Notes: generated by a model not told the origin, from the sequence alone. DNA of 16,518 bases from an uncultured Eubacteriales bacterium (GCA_900554225.1 USGH01000025.1:1-16518); one strand, 5' to 3'. Shown: positions 1 through 7,463, counted from the stretch's first letter. Made by a program: numbers and translations.

Positions 1-2
1 AC

Positions 3-2186
3 GACGCGGTAATCATGGGACACAGTCAGTTTGAGAAAATCCCCATGTCAAAGGAGCGGCAGGAGAGACTTCTTGAAGAACAGATAGAAGAGATAACCGA
101 TGGGATTGCGGAGTTAAAAGAAAGCCGTGCGGAGAGATTTACCATAAAGGAACTGGAGCGAACCAGAAAAAACTTACAGGTGAAGCTTGAGAAGTTGCAG
201 GCTGAGGGTAAGAAAGACAATGTAGTCACATTCGAGGAGCTGGGAGTTGACAGACTCTATGTGGACGAAGCGCATTCATTCAAAAACGCGTTCATCTACA
301 CCAAAATGCGGAATGTTGCGGGACTTTCTACAACGGACTCACAAAAATCCGCCGATATGCTCATGAAGTGCCGTTATCTGGATGAGATCACTGGAAACCG
401 AGGCATAGTCTTCGCGACGGGTACGCCTGTATCAAATTCCATGACGGAAATGTACACCATGATGCGGTATTTGCAGAGAGACACGCTCGACAAAAAGCAC
501 CTGAATCACTTTGACGCGTGGGCGAGTACGTTCGGCGAGACTACAACTGCGATTGAGCTTGCGCCGGAGGGAACGGGCTACAGAGCAAGGACGCGTTTTG
601 CGAAATTCTTCAATCTTCCGGAGCTGGTGAACATCTTCAAAGAAGCTGCGGACATAAAGACCTCAGACCAACTGAATCTTCCCGTACCGATTGCGAATTA
701 TCACAATATCGTAGCCAAGCCAACAGCAATCCAAAAAGAAATGGTGCAGGAATTATCAGAGCGCGCGTCAAAGGTTCACTCCGGTGCGGTAGACCCGTCG
801 GTTGACAATATGCTAAAGATTACCTCGGACGGACGAAAGCTCGGATTGGAACAGAGAATCATCAATCCCAACCTTCCCGATGAACCCGACAGCAAGGTGA
901 ACCTGTGTGTTGATAATATCTACAATATATGGCACGACGGAAAAGCGGACAGACTTACGCAGCTTGTGTTCTCCGACTTATCCACACCGAAAGATGGCGT
1001 GTTCAGCGTATACACGGACATACGGGACAAGCTCATAAGCCGCGGAGTGCCACAAGAAGAAATCGCTTTCATACACGACGCAGATACGGAGGTAAAGAAG
1101 AAAGAACTTTTCGCGAAAGTCAGAAGCGGAAGCGTGCGTGTGCTCATCGGCAGTACGGCTAAGATGGGAGCAGGAACAAATTGTCAGGATCGCCTTATTG
1201 CACTGCATGACTTGGACTGTCCGTGGAGACCGGGAGATTTACAGCAGCGTGCCGGAAGAATCATCCGTCAGGGAAACATGAATCCCGAGGTACATATCTA
1301 CCGCTATGTTACCGAGGCGACCTTTGACGCGTACCTCTGGCAGACCATCGAAAACAAGCAGAAGTTTATCAGCCAGATTATGACGTCAAAATCTCCCGTC
1401 CGCGCCTGCGACGATATTGATGAAGCGACGCTGTCCTATGCGGAAGTCAAGGCTTTGTGTGCGGGCGATGATAGAATCCGCGATATTGAGGTATCAAAGC
1501 TAAAGCTGCTGAAAGCGAACCACCAGAGTCAGCAGTTCCGTATGCAGGACGACATTGCGCGCCATTATCCCGAAAAGATAGAAAGCTACAAGCAGGTTAT
1601 CGCAGGACTGGAGAAAGACAACAATACAGCCGTGTCGTCACCTCACCCAACGGACGGATTCTGCGGAATGAAAGTAAACGACAGCTTTTATGCGGACAAA
1701 GAAGAAGCCGGAAAAGCGATTCTTGACGCTTGCAAGTCCGTGACGGGAGCAGAGCCTGTGACGATAGGAAGTTACCGCGGATTCTCTATGGCGATGAGTG
1801 TGGAGGACTTCGGCAGGCAGTTTGTTTTGACACTGCGCGGAGAAATGTCCCATCGTGTGGAGCTTGGCAAAGATGTGCGCGGGAACATTGTCCGTATCGA
1901 CAACGCGCTTAGTCAGATTCCGTCAAGGATTCAGGCGGCGCAGGCACAGCTTGAAAACGTGCGAAACCAACTTGAGACTGCAAAAGCGGAGGTGAACAAG
2001 CCGTTTCCGAAAGAGGACGAGCTGAAAACGAAATCCGCAAGGCTGAGTGAGCTGAATGCGGAACTGAACATTGATGAAAGAACGCCTATCGGGGAAAAAA
2101 CAGAAAAGCCGTCCGTGCTTGAAAAACTCAAAAGCACACAGACGGTAAGCACGGTACCGAAGAAAGCGAAAGATTATGAAAGGTAA
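3..2186 (+). CDS. Conjugative-element helicase/DNA-methylase protein, C-terminal part (5' end outside window)
   Basis: The reading frame is open from the window edge (codons before the first ATG at 15 encode D-A-V-I), so this is the C-terminal part of a longer protein. Counting from the Met at 15, superfamily-2 helicase motifs are clear: motif II VDEAH at 83-87, motif III FATGTPVSNS at about 133-142, motif V GSTAKMGAGTN near 379, and motif VI QQRAGRIIRQG at 410-420. These mark the SNF2-like ATPase half of the very large helicase/methylase proteins of Tn1549-like conjugative elements; in full-length relatives a methylase domain lies upstream. Residues about 440-723 form a long helical, Lys/Glu-rich tail with no motif I recognise. 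It overlaps the next gene's region by a few bases and is the first gene of a run with mobC and relaxase. Its role in transfer is not well established; anti-restriction or DNA processing is a guess. Confidence 0.9.
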   Translation, partial: DAVIMGHSQFEKIPMSKERQERLLEEQIEEITDGIAELKESRAERFTIKELERTRKNLQVKLEKLQAEGKKDNVVTFEELGVDRLYVDEAHSFKNAFIYTKMRNVAGLSTTDSQKSADMLMKCRYLDEITGNRGIVFATGTPVSNSMTEMYTMMRYLQRDTLDKKHLNHFDAWASTFGETTTAIELAPEGTGYRARTRFAKFFNLPELVNIFKEAADIKTSDQLNLPVPIANYHNIVAKPTAIQKEMVQELSERASKVHSGAVDPSVDNMLKITSDGRKLGLEQRIINPNLPDEPDSKVNLCVDNIYNIWHDGKADRLTQLVFSDLSTPKDGVFSVYTDIRDKLISRGVPQEEIAFIHDADTEVKKKELFAKVRSGSVRVLIGSTAKMGAGTNCQDRLIALHDLDCPWRPGDLQQRAGRIIRQGNMNPEVHIYRYVTEATFDAYLWQTIENKQKFISQIMTSKSPVRACDDIDEATLSYAEVKALCAGDDRIRDIEVSKLKLLKANHQSQQFRMQDDIARHYPEKIESYKQVIAGLEKDNNTAVSSPHPTDGFCGMKVNDSFYADKEEAGKAILDACKSVTGAEPVTIGSYRGFSMAMSVEDFGRQFVLTLRGEMSHRVELGKDVRGNIVRIDNALSQIPSRIQAAQAQLENVRNQLETAKAEVNKPFPKEDELKTKSARLSELNAELNIDERTPIGEKTEKPSVLEKLKSTQTVSTVPKKAKDYER

Positions 2187-2193
2187 GAAGATT

Positions 2194-2658
2194 ATGGAGA
2201 TTTACAGAAATACTGCGGCTTATGCTAAAGAGAACGGCGAGATTCAGAAGTGGCGAGACTCCAAAGCGGAAAACATCGCCTGCCGTGACGCGGTGGATAG
2301 AGCAGTGGCGGAAAACTTTGACGGAGCGCACCTCAAAACGGAGGCGATACTGGATACCGTGATTGCGGCGTATGGAAAAGAGCGGGTGGAGCTGATCCTT
2401 GCCGCAACGATTCAGGAGAAAGCACATGACGGACGTTTTTCGCACGACAACAAAGAATGGGCGGCGAACGTAACAATGCCGGATGGGGAGAAGACATACT
2501 TAGTGAGCGACAGGACACACCCGATTCTTCTTGACGCACTGGTTAAAGAATACCGTGTGAATTATGCGGAGAAAAAGCCTTCCGTGATGGATAAGCTGAA
2601 GCAGTCGGGGAGCAGGAATGAACCTAAAATATGCAGAAGAAATGAGCCGGAGAGGTAA
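2194..2658 (+). CDS. DUF3849-type conjugative-element protein
   Basis: A small soluble protein of about 154 residues. The N-terminal block resembles the DUF3849 family: an IYRNTAAYAKENGE start, an 'NIACRDAVDRAV' helix, and the WDGRF-like segment here read as HDGRFSHDNKEWA. Proteins of this family accompany helicase/methylase and relaxase genes in Firmicutes conjugative elements, often fused to or next to other domains; their biochemical function is unknown. The ATG at 2194 is preferred because a GGTAAG-type ribosome site lies just before it; an in-frame ATG at 2176 overlapping the upstream gene is possible. The C-terminus (VMDKLKQ) repeats the 'S-V-x-x-K-L-K' style tail seen at the end of the upstream protein, a linker motif common in these elements. 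No signal peptide or membrane segment is seen. Confidence 0.75.
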   Translation: MEIYRNTAAYAKENGEIQKWRDSKAENIACRDAVDRAVAENFDGAHLKTEAILDTVIAAYGKERVELILAATIQEKAHDGRFSHDNKEWAANVTMPDGEKTYLVSDRTHPILLDALVKEYRVNYAEKKPSVMDKLKQSGSRNEPKICRRNEPER

Positions 2659-2659
2659 C

Positions 2660-2998
2660 ATGGCAAAACGGAAGCGTGAGATTGTACTGCGGTTTCGTGT
2701 GACGCCGGAAGAGCGCGGTATGATTGAAGAAAAAATGGCGCAGCTCGGCACGGAGAACATGGCGGCATATCTCAGAAAGATGGCAATAGACGGGTACGTA
2801 GTAAAGCTTGACTTGCCGGAGCTAAGAGATATGGTGTCGCTTCTCAGACGTTCGGGCAACAATCTCAACCAAATCGCGAAGCGGGTGAACGAAACAAGCC
2901 GTATTTACGCTGCGGATATCGAATGCCTACTCGAAAATCAGGAGAGACTGTGGTCAGTGGCGAAGGAGATACTGGGCAGACTGTCGAACCTGCGGTAA
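2660..2998 (+). CDS. mobC: MobC-like relaxosome accessory protein
   Basis: A basic protein of 112 residues. It starts with a Lys/Arg-rich stretch followed by a ribbon-helix-helix-like segment (RFRVTPEERGMIEEKMAQLG), then the LRRSGNNLNQIAKRVNE motif typical of the MobC / bacterial mobilization protein family. Members bind oriT and help the relaxase open the strands. The start at 2660 is chosen because GGAGAGG lies just upstream; an in-frame ATG at 2618 inside the preceding gene would add an atypical leader. The relaxase begins directly downstream, the normal pairing. Family assignment is firm; the DNA site it binds was not found in the window. Confidence 0.85.
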   Translation: MAKRKREIVLRFRVTPEERGMIEEKMAQLGTENMAAYLRKMAIDGYVVKLDLPELRDMVSLLRRSGNNLNQIAKRVNETSRIYAADIECLLENQERLWSVAKEILGRLSNLR

Positions 2999-3025
2999 TG
3001 GGATAGGTACTCGGCGGGAAAGGAG

Positions 3026-4396
3026 GTGAATCCAATAGCGACAACCAGAATCATTCCGATGCACAAAAACCGCGGAAAAACACTTCTCAGCTGTCTTGCC
3101 GCGCGAACAGACTATGCGATGGATAAAGACAAAACAGCGGATGGGCAGCTAATCTCATCATATGAATGCGCTCCCCAAACCGCCGCGGAAGAATTTGCAC
3201 TCAGTAAACAGATCTATTTTCAGAAAACCGGACGTGAGCAGGAGAATGATGTTATCGCGTACCAGTTCAGACAGTCGTTCAAACCGGGGGAGGTAACAGC
3301 AGAAGAGGCTAACCGAATCGGATATGAATTTGCCGAGCGATTCTTGAAAGGCAGACACGCATTTATCGTCTGCACACACATCAACCGCCATCACATTCAC
3401 AACCACGTGATCTGGAATTCTACAACTCTCGATTGCAGCCGCAAGTTTCGAAATTTCTGGAACAGTACGAAAGCCGTGAGAAGACTAAGCGACACCATTT
3501 GCAGGGAGCATGGCTTGTCTGTGATAGAAAATCTCGCGCGAAAGGGCATGACTTATGACAAATGGCTCGGCGGCAGTGCGAAAGGCTCGAACAGGGATAT
3601 GCTTCGTAAAGCGATAGACGATGTTCTCACACAAAAGCCGCGGAACATGGATGAATTCCTGCGTCTTCTTGGAGAAAAAGGATTCACAGTAAAACGCAGC
3701 AAGCACATTGCTCTGAGGCACGCGGATTTCAAAAAAGCAATACGCGTGGATTCACTCGGCGATGGATATACGGAAGAAGACATTCGTGCGGTACTTCTTG
3801 GCAAAAGGAAACACGTGCAAAGACAGCGGTCGAACATCCTAATCGACATTGACTCAAAGCTCCGCATGAACAAAACGACAGCAAAAATCCGTAACCTTAA
3901 GCAGATGGCGCAGACGATAAATTACCTGCGTGAACAGGGACTGCTTGACCTCGCCGAGCTGCAAAAGAAAACGGCTGACATCACGGTAAAATATCACGAT
4001 CTGTCGGAAAGAATCAAATCAGCGGAAGCACGGATGAAAGAGATAGGCGAGATGAAAACGCAGATTATCGCTTACATGAGGACGCGCGAAGTTTACGATG
4101 GCTACAAAAAATCGGGATATTCGAGGACATACTACGCGGAGCATGAGAGCGAGATTCTTTTGCACAAAGCTGCAAAAAAGGCATTTCACGAGTGGAATCT
4201 GAGAAAACTGCCGACCGTGAAAAGCTTGAATGCGGAATACACAGAGCTGGTACGACAAAAGAAGGCAATGTACGCGGAATATTCATCAGTGCGTAGTGAA
4301 ATGCGGGAGTTGCTGATACACAAATCCAACGTGGAAAAAATTCTCGGCATCGACGAAACCGAAGCAAAAAAACAGACAGAGCAGGAGCGGAATTGA
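3026..4396 (+). CDS. MOBP-type relaxase / mobilization nuclease
   Basis: Relaxase of the VirD2/MobA-like fold found in Tn1549-type elements; it nicks oriT and stays attached to the transferred strand. Counting from GTG 3026, the putative catalytic Tyr is Y30 (in RTDYAMDKDKT). The metal-binding histidine cluster is H118, H123, H125 and H127 (THINRHHIHNHV), followed by NSTTLDCSRKFRNFWNS. Residues about 280-456 are a charged, helical C-terminal region. At 456 codons it is in the usual range for the family. Start choice is odd: GTG 3026 sits inside the AAGGAGG ribosome site and has no site of its own, whereas ATA at 3035 has ideal spacing (8 nt) and gives the usual N-terminus (M)ATTR. I give the conservative GTG coordinate. 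It is the last gene of the transfer run. Confidence 0.9.
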   Translation: MNPIATTRIIPMHKNRGKTLLSCLAARTDYAMDKDKTADGQLISSYECAPQTAAEEFALSKQIYFQKTGREQENDVIAYQFRQSFKPGEVTAEEANRIGYEFAERFLKGRHAFIVCTHINRHHIHNHVIWNSTTLDCSRKFRNFWNSTKAVRRLSDTICREHGLSVIENLARKGMTYDKWLGGSAKGSNRDMLRKAIDDVLTQKPRNMDEFLRLLGEKGFTVKRSKHIALRHADFKKAIRVDSLGDGYTEEDIRAVLLGKRKHVQRQRSNILIDIDSKLRMNKTTAKIRNLKQMAQTINYLREQGLLDLAELQKKTADITVKYHDLSERIKSAEARMKEIGEMKTQIIAYMRTREVYDGYKKSGYSRTYYAEHESEILLHKAAKKAFHEWNLRKLPTVKSLNAEYTELVRQKKAMYAEYSSVRSEMRELLIHKSNVEKILGIDETEAKKQTEQERN

Positions 4397-4419
4397 AGTG
4401 CTCTGTACTCTGTCAAAGC

Positions 4420-4461
4420 CGCGGGATTTTCCGCGTTATGGGGTCTCAGGGTTCTCCCTGA
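4420..4461 (+). other. Two small hairpins downstream of relaxase
   Basis: Two perfect short hairpins lie in the gap after the relaxase: CGCGG/CCGCG (4420-4435, loop GATTTT) and TCAGGG/CCCTGA (4446-4461, loop TTCT). Neither has a T-run, so they are not classical terminators. They could stabilise the 3' end of the relaxase mRNA or be DNA-level structures of the element. No function can be assigned. Confidence 0.45.
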
Positions 4462-4484
4462 CAAGCTGTGGAGCCACAAAGGCA

Positions 4485-4514
4485 TTGCTTGCCGGAAATC
4501 GGTTATACTATAGG
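4485..4514 (+). promoter_or_regulatory. Putative recombinase promoter
   Basis: TTGCTT (4485-4490) and TATAGG (4509-4514) with an 18-bp spacer; an overlapping TATACT (4504-4509) is a better -10 but lacks a well-spaced -35. It lies 45 bp upstream of the truncated serine recombinase. Confidence 0.5.
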
Positions 4515-4541
4515 AAAACGGGTCAAAAGGCTCGTTTTTTT
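4515..4541 (+). terminator. Terminator-like hairpin before recombinase
   Basis: An 8-10 bp stem (AACGGGTC with GGCTCGTT, two G-T pairs, AAAA loop, 4517-4536) runs into a T-tract ending at 4541. It could end the transfer-gene transcript. Because it overlaps the likely start of the recombinase transcript, it could instead act as a 5' leader structure. Confidence 0.55.
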
Positions 4542-4558
4542 CATTGAAAGGAACCTAT

Positions 4559-4975
4559 ATGGAAAACAAAATATACGGATACGTCCGCGTGTCATCACAG
4601 GAACAGAACGAAGACAGACAGCTTATCGCGATGGCAGAAGCAGGTGTGGCGCGTGGAAATATCTTTATTGACAAGCAGTCAGGTAAGGATTTTGAACGAC
4701 CAAATTACAAAAAACTCATCAAAAGACTTCGTCCTGGTGACACGCTGATTAGGGGGAGCATCGACCGTCTCGGAAGAAATTATGAGGAAATCCAGAACCA
4801 GTGGAGAATCATTACGAGAGAGAAAAAGGTAGATATTGTGGTGATAGATATGCCACTGCTTGACACAAGACGGGATAAAAATTTGCTCGGAACCTTCATC
4901 AGCGATCTGGTTGACAGTGATTTTGAGATAGGAAACAAGGTCGAAAATGTAGGTTTCAAAAGGCAAAATACATAA
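4559..4975 (+). CDS. Truncated serine recombinase (resolvase/invertase catalytic domain only)
   Basis: The N-terminal 118 or so residues are a resolvase-family catalytic domain: YVRVSSQEQNEDRQ with nucleophile Ser12, then GSIDRLGRNYEEI and the RRDKNLLGTFISDLV helix. Intact relatives continue from ISDLV into the long E helix (LQxLSYVAQxERE) and a helix-turn-helix DNA-binding domain, about 190-200 residues in all. Here the sequence departs after V at about 4912 and stops after 20 unrelated residues, total 138. It should therefore lack DNA binding and be inactive alone. The ATG at 4559 has AAAGGA 6 nt upstream; an ATG at 4544 in the same frame overlaps that site and is less likely. The breakpoint probably marks the edge of the surviving element. 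Confidence 0.85.
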   Translation: MENKIYGYVRVSSQEQNEDRQLIAMAEAGVARGNIFIDKQSGKDFERPNYKKLIKRLRPGDTLIRGSIDRLGRNYEEIQNQWRIITREKKVDIVVIDMPLLDTRRDKNLLGTFISDLVDSDFEIGNKVENVGFKRQNT

Positions 4976-4979
4976 TTTA

Positions 4980-5008
4980 ATTGTATCATATCAGATGCAA
5001 AATGTCAA
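4980..5008 (-). promoter_or_regulatory. Orphan minus-strand promoter
   Basis: On the minus strand TTGACA (5008-5003), a 17-bp spacer and TACAAT (4985-4980) form a near-consensus promoter. It points into the truncated end of the recombinase, where no minus-strand gene is evident. It is divergent to the sigma-factor promoter at 5073-5101, suggesting a divergently read gene was lost at the breakpoint near 4912. Confidence 0.65.
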
Positions 5009-5072
5009 GAAATTTGTCTCTAACACATAAACGCAGCTTTTTCAAAACGTATAGATTTAGAAAATTGTGCCG

Positions 5073-5101
5073 TTGAAAAACAAGTTGAATCGTGATACAA
5101 T
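5073..5101 (+). promoter_or_regulatory. Promoter of sigma/anti-sigma operon
   Basis: TTGAAA (5073-5078), 17-bp spacer, TACAAT (5096-5101), about 42 bp before the sigma-factor start. It fits a housekeeping sigma factor rather than an ECF autoregulated promoter. The rest of 4976-5124 is AT-rich and holds only this and the divergent promoter. Confidence 0.7.
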
Positions 5102-5142
5102 AAATTACAAAGATAAAATACAGCATGAAAGGACGGATTTAC

Positions 5143-5715
5143 TTGCTTTCATTCGGATTAACGATTCTCTCAGCAATAGACTTTATTAATGGTGATTTCT
5201 TTCGCGACATATACGATGCGTATAAGGATAAGGTGTATAAGAATACCCGCAAAATCATTTCGAAGCATCAAGATGCAGAAGAAATGGTGCAGGATGTGTT
5301 TTTCAAAGTCTATAAAAACATTGAAACCTTTCGCGATATACCACATGAGGAGTTTGAGAAACTGATCGCCATATACACTAAGAATACTGCACTGGATTAT
5401 CTCCGAAAGAAAAGACGTGAAATTCAAGAGGTAGATACTCTATATGAGGATGGGGAAGATGAGATAGATCATGACATTATTGATCCGTCTCCAGAACCGG
5501 ATGAAATTATCATAGGCAGAGAGCGAGCTGTGCAAATCAGTATCTATATTAACGATCTGCCTGAAAAGCAGCGTCATGTAATACTCCTGCGATATAAATA
5601 TAATATGTCTGAGAAGAGTATTGCAAAAGCTATGTCTATGACAGAAACAGCGGTAAGCTCATGTGTCAATCGTGCCAGAAAAAAACTTCGGGAAAGGATG
5701 GAGCAAGAAAAATGA
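5143..5715 (+). CDS. ECF-type RNA polymerase sigma factor
   Basis: About 190 residues, the usual size for ECF (group 4) sigma factors. Region 2 covers roughly residues 18-90, with DAEEMVQDVFFKVYKN at 44-59. An acidic linker follows (YEDGEDEIDHDIIDPSPEPDE). Region 4 starts at LPEKQRHVILLRYKY (139 on) with the recognition helix in MSMTETAVSSCVNRARKK. I prefer TTG 5143 because AAAGGA lies 9 nt upstream and the resulting MLSFGLTIL start resembles relatives; ATG 5125 in frame has no ribosome site. The stop overlaps the next start (ATGA at 5712), the standard coupling of an ECF factor to its anti-sigma factor. The inducing signal and target promoters are unknown. Confidence 0.85.
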   Translation: MLSFGLTILSAIDFINGDFFRDIYDAYKDKVYKNTRKIISKHQDAEEMVQDVFFKVYKNIETFRDIPHEEFEKLIAIYTKNTALDYLRKKRREIQEVDTLYEDGEDEIDHDIIDPSPEPDEIIIGRERAVQISIYINDLPEKQRHVILLRYKYNMSEKSIAKAMSMTETAVSSCVNRARKKLRERMEQEK

Positions 5716-6305
5716 ATCAGCAAAACAGGAAAAAATATGATAATATGGATCTCCTGCTGTATGCCGGCGCATCTTATGCAGGTGAGAAAGAAGCAGCGTG
5801 GTTTAATGACGTAGATCCCAATATTACGTTGTCAGAAAAAGCAGATAAACGTATCTATCGAAAGTTGAAGAGACGTATTGCGTATGACGAAAAGCGTGAG
5901 AATTATTCGCCCATTCTTGAAAACCTGAAACGGGTTGCAGTGGTTGTCCTGGCGATACTCTCCATCAGTTTTGCCGGAGCACTCAGCATTGAAGCGGTTC
6001 GGGTTGATATTTATAATGCTATCATTGAATGGTTCGATAAGAGTTATCGTATCAGTTTTGAAGAAAAACCTGAAGTGGGCACAGATCGGATTCTTACGTA
6101 TAAGGAGCCGAAGCTGCCGGAGAAGTATGGTAGATATGAAATCAGAAAGGATAGTATAAATTATTTCATTGAATATGAAAGTGAGAATGTACTTGTGACA
6201 TATAGTCAAAGCCTTCTGGATAATTATAGTTCTGATAGATCCAACGAGAATACAATCACTAGACCATGTGCACGGACGATAGCGGCCACCGTCACGGAGC
6301 GGTAG
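5712..6305 (+). pseudogene. Single-pass membrane anti-sigma factor-like protein, 3' truncated
   Basis: Translation is coupled to the sigma gene by an ATGA overlap. The protein has an acidic/basic cytoplasmic N-terminus (residues 1-73), one hydrophobic segment (VAVVVLAILSISFAGALSI, 75-93) and the start of an extracytoplasmic domain. The organisation and position match DUF4367-type anti-sigma proteins, whose outer domain normally runs for well over 100 residues. Here homologous sequence ends at about 6260 (residue 183), where the IS21 remnant begins; the last 15 or so codons to the stop at 6305 are read from the IS left end. The cytoplasmic and membrane parts survive, so sigma binding may persist while signal sensing is damaged. 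Confidence 0.7.
6272..6300 (+). repeat. IS21 remnant left inverted repeat
   Basis: The reverse complement of this block matches 7315-7343 at 22 of 29 positions, including GCTCCGTGA, TGGCCG and GTCCGT in register. This locates the left end of the IS. Confidence 0.75.
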
Positions 6306-6341
6306 TCCAGTCCACATTACGGCAAAAACTCCATGGTAAAA

Positions 6342-6370
6342 TATAGTCGGCACACCTATGTGTGACTATA
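6342..6370 (+). other. Hairpin upstream of istA
   Basis: TATAGT...ACTATA outer stem with an inner CACAC/GTGTG stem, a CGG bulge and a CTAT loop. It lies 22 bp before the istA ATG and its GGAGG ribosome site (6381-6385). It could be a transposase-binding or regulatory structure of the IS. Confidence 0.4.
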
Positions 6371-6392
6371 GAATAACCAGGAGGACACCATA

Positions 6393-6904
6393 ATGGTGAA
6401 CTACAAAGAAATCCTACGCCTTGCAAGCGAGGGTACCAGCCAACGGCAGATTGCCGTCAGTGTCGGACATTCGCGGGATACCGTAAGCGAATTTTTAGCC
6501 GCTGCGAAAGTGCATAACCTCAGCTGGCCGCTGGACGAATCCGTAACCAACGAACAGATCGAAGCCATCCTCTTCCCGGAACGTCACTCTGCTATCAGTA
6601 TACGGAAAAGACCGTTACATACTTCCTGACTGCCGGTAAAGAGCCGGAACAGGGCTACAAATTCTGTGCCAGTCTGACCAAACTCTGCGAAAAATACGGT
6701 AAAAAGAAACTGGAAACGGCGTGTGCCGAGGTTTTGAAGCATACTTCTGCACCGTCACTTCGTCTGATCAGTACGATTCTGAAAAACGGAATCATCAACC
6801 AGGAAGAAAAGAAGCCCGAAGTCAAAGAAAACTCCAATGCTTACGGAATTACCCGTGGAGCCGCCTATTACAGCAAGTGCGGGAAGGACGGTGAAAAGAA
6901 ATGA
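6393..6904 (+). pseudogene. istA: IS21 transposase IstA, internally deleted
   Basis: The ATG at 6393 follows a GGAGG site. Residues 1-66 are the IstA N-terminus with its helix-turn-helix (GTSQRQIAVSVGHSRDTVSEFL), ending at LFPERHS near 6590. From about 6590 a different frame resumes as the IstA C-terminus (YTEKTVTYFLTAGKEPEQGYKF ... TILKNGIINQEEK ... AAYYSKC), ending at TGA 6902-6904. Several hundred codons including the whole DDE catalytic core are missing and the two halves are out of frame, so no transposase can be made. The C-terminal stop overlaps the istB start (ATGA), preserving the original junction. Confidence 0.8.
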
Positions 6905-7167
6905 TCCGTCAGTCCACAATCGAACTGCTGAAAGAAATGCGTTTCAGTGCGATGGCCTCCGAACTGGAGCGTCAGCTTGCTGATGAAGAAACCTACCGGA
7001 AAATGTCATTTGAAGATCGTCTTGCTATGTTGGTAGACGCAGAATGGAACCGCAGACAATCGAATAAATATACCCGCTGTCTCCATACCGGGTCGGAGCA
7101 GGATATTTCCGAACAGTCGAGGAAGATCATTATCAAGTGGAATGATTCTGAAATTCACGATACCTGA
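6901..7167 (+). pseudogene. istB: IS21 helper ATPase IstB, N-terminal fragment
   Basis: IRQSTIELLKEMRFSAMASELERQL and MSFEDRLAMLVDAEWNRRQSNK are the typical N-terminal domain of IstB. After about residue 57 the similarity fades and the frame ends at 7167. The AAA+ ATPase domain (Walker A and B) that occupies the remaining 180 or so residues of IstB is absent. The fragment cannot support transposition. Confidence 0.8.
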
Positions 7168-7204
7168 ATTGTTCTGAACTTTTTGCTGACAGGAAGTCTA
7201 CATC

Positions 7205-7290
7205 CCCCGCCGTGACTTTTGCACAAACAAGTTTGTGCGACAAGCATAAAGCCTGCAAGCCGCTATGGCGGTGGAAAAGTTCCGGCGGGG
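7205..7290 (+). other. Nested inverted-repeat structure in IS right half
   Basis: An outer stem (CCCCGCCG 7205-7212 with CGGCGGGG 7283-7290, continued by ACTTTT 7215-7220 with AAAAGT 7275-7280) encloses two hairpins: GCACAAAC/GTTTGTGC (7221-7238) and CCGC/GCGG (7260-7271). It forms a possible three-way junction. It sits between the istB fragment and the right inverted repeat, so it probably belongs to the IS end. No coding potential is seen here. Confidence 0.55.
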
Positions 7291-7314
7291 AGTTTGAAAC
7301 AACAGTGGTATAGT

Positions 7315-7343
7315 GCTCCGTGAGCATGGCCGATTCTGTCCGT
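7315..7343 (-). repeat. IS21 remnant right inverted repeat
   Basis: Inverted copy of 6272-6300 (22 of 29 identical). It contains a small TGCTC-CGT-GAGCA hairpin (7314-7326). It marks the right end of the IS remnant. The 75 bp between it and the terminator at 7420 has no gene I recognise. Confidence 0.75.
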
Positions 7344-7419
7344 CGAGGTGGCAGGTTTTGACCGTGCAGATGGTCTGGTCGAGGCGGTATTTGCAGTGCA
7401 GGATAAATATAGCTGGAAT

Positions 7420-7463
7420 CCCTTCGGGAGCATTGTATATTGCTTTCGGGGGGTGTTTTTTTT
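7420..7463 (+). terminator. Strong intrinsic terminator
   Basis: A 13-bp stem (7420-7432 with 7441-7453, four G-T pairs), an 8-nt TTGTATAT loop, then TG and a run of eight T. It insulates the cas locus from upstream transcription. Its original gene is gone; it probably ended the sigma/anti-sigma transcript before the IS insertion and deletions. Confidence 0.8.

Larger units (their letters stand above)
6262..7350 (+). mobile_element. Decayed IS21-family element
   Basis: The segment is bounded by imperfect terminal inverted repeats (6272-6300 and 7315-7343) and contains, in order, an istA remnant and an istB remnant that overlap by ATGA as in intact IS21-type elements. Full elements are about 2 to 2.5 kb; this copy is about 1.1 kb because of an internal deletion in istA and loss of most of istB. 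It interrupts the anti-sigma gene. The outer ends are approximate, since sequence outside the conserved inverted-repeat core is less similar and no target duplication is evident. Confidence 0.8.

Noticed and set aside
7195..7345. First candidate for a CRISPR-like regulatory RNA: CATCCCCC and GGGGAGTTTGAAAC resemble parts of the repeat, with a TATA-like match to the cas3 promoter
   Set aside because: The handle is poorly kept, no TTC precedes the supposed target, and the 'guide' is the IS21 right inverted repeat. The real candidate is at 9885-9989.
7345..7460. Open frame after the IS right end (DGLVEAVFAVQDKYSWN) that looks protein-like
   Set aside because: It runs into the arms of the intrinsic terminator, has no start or homology I recognise, and does not resemble the missing anti-sigma C-terminus.
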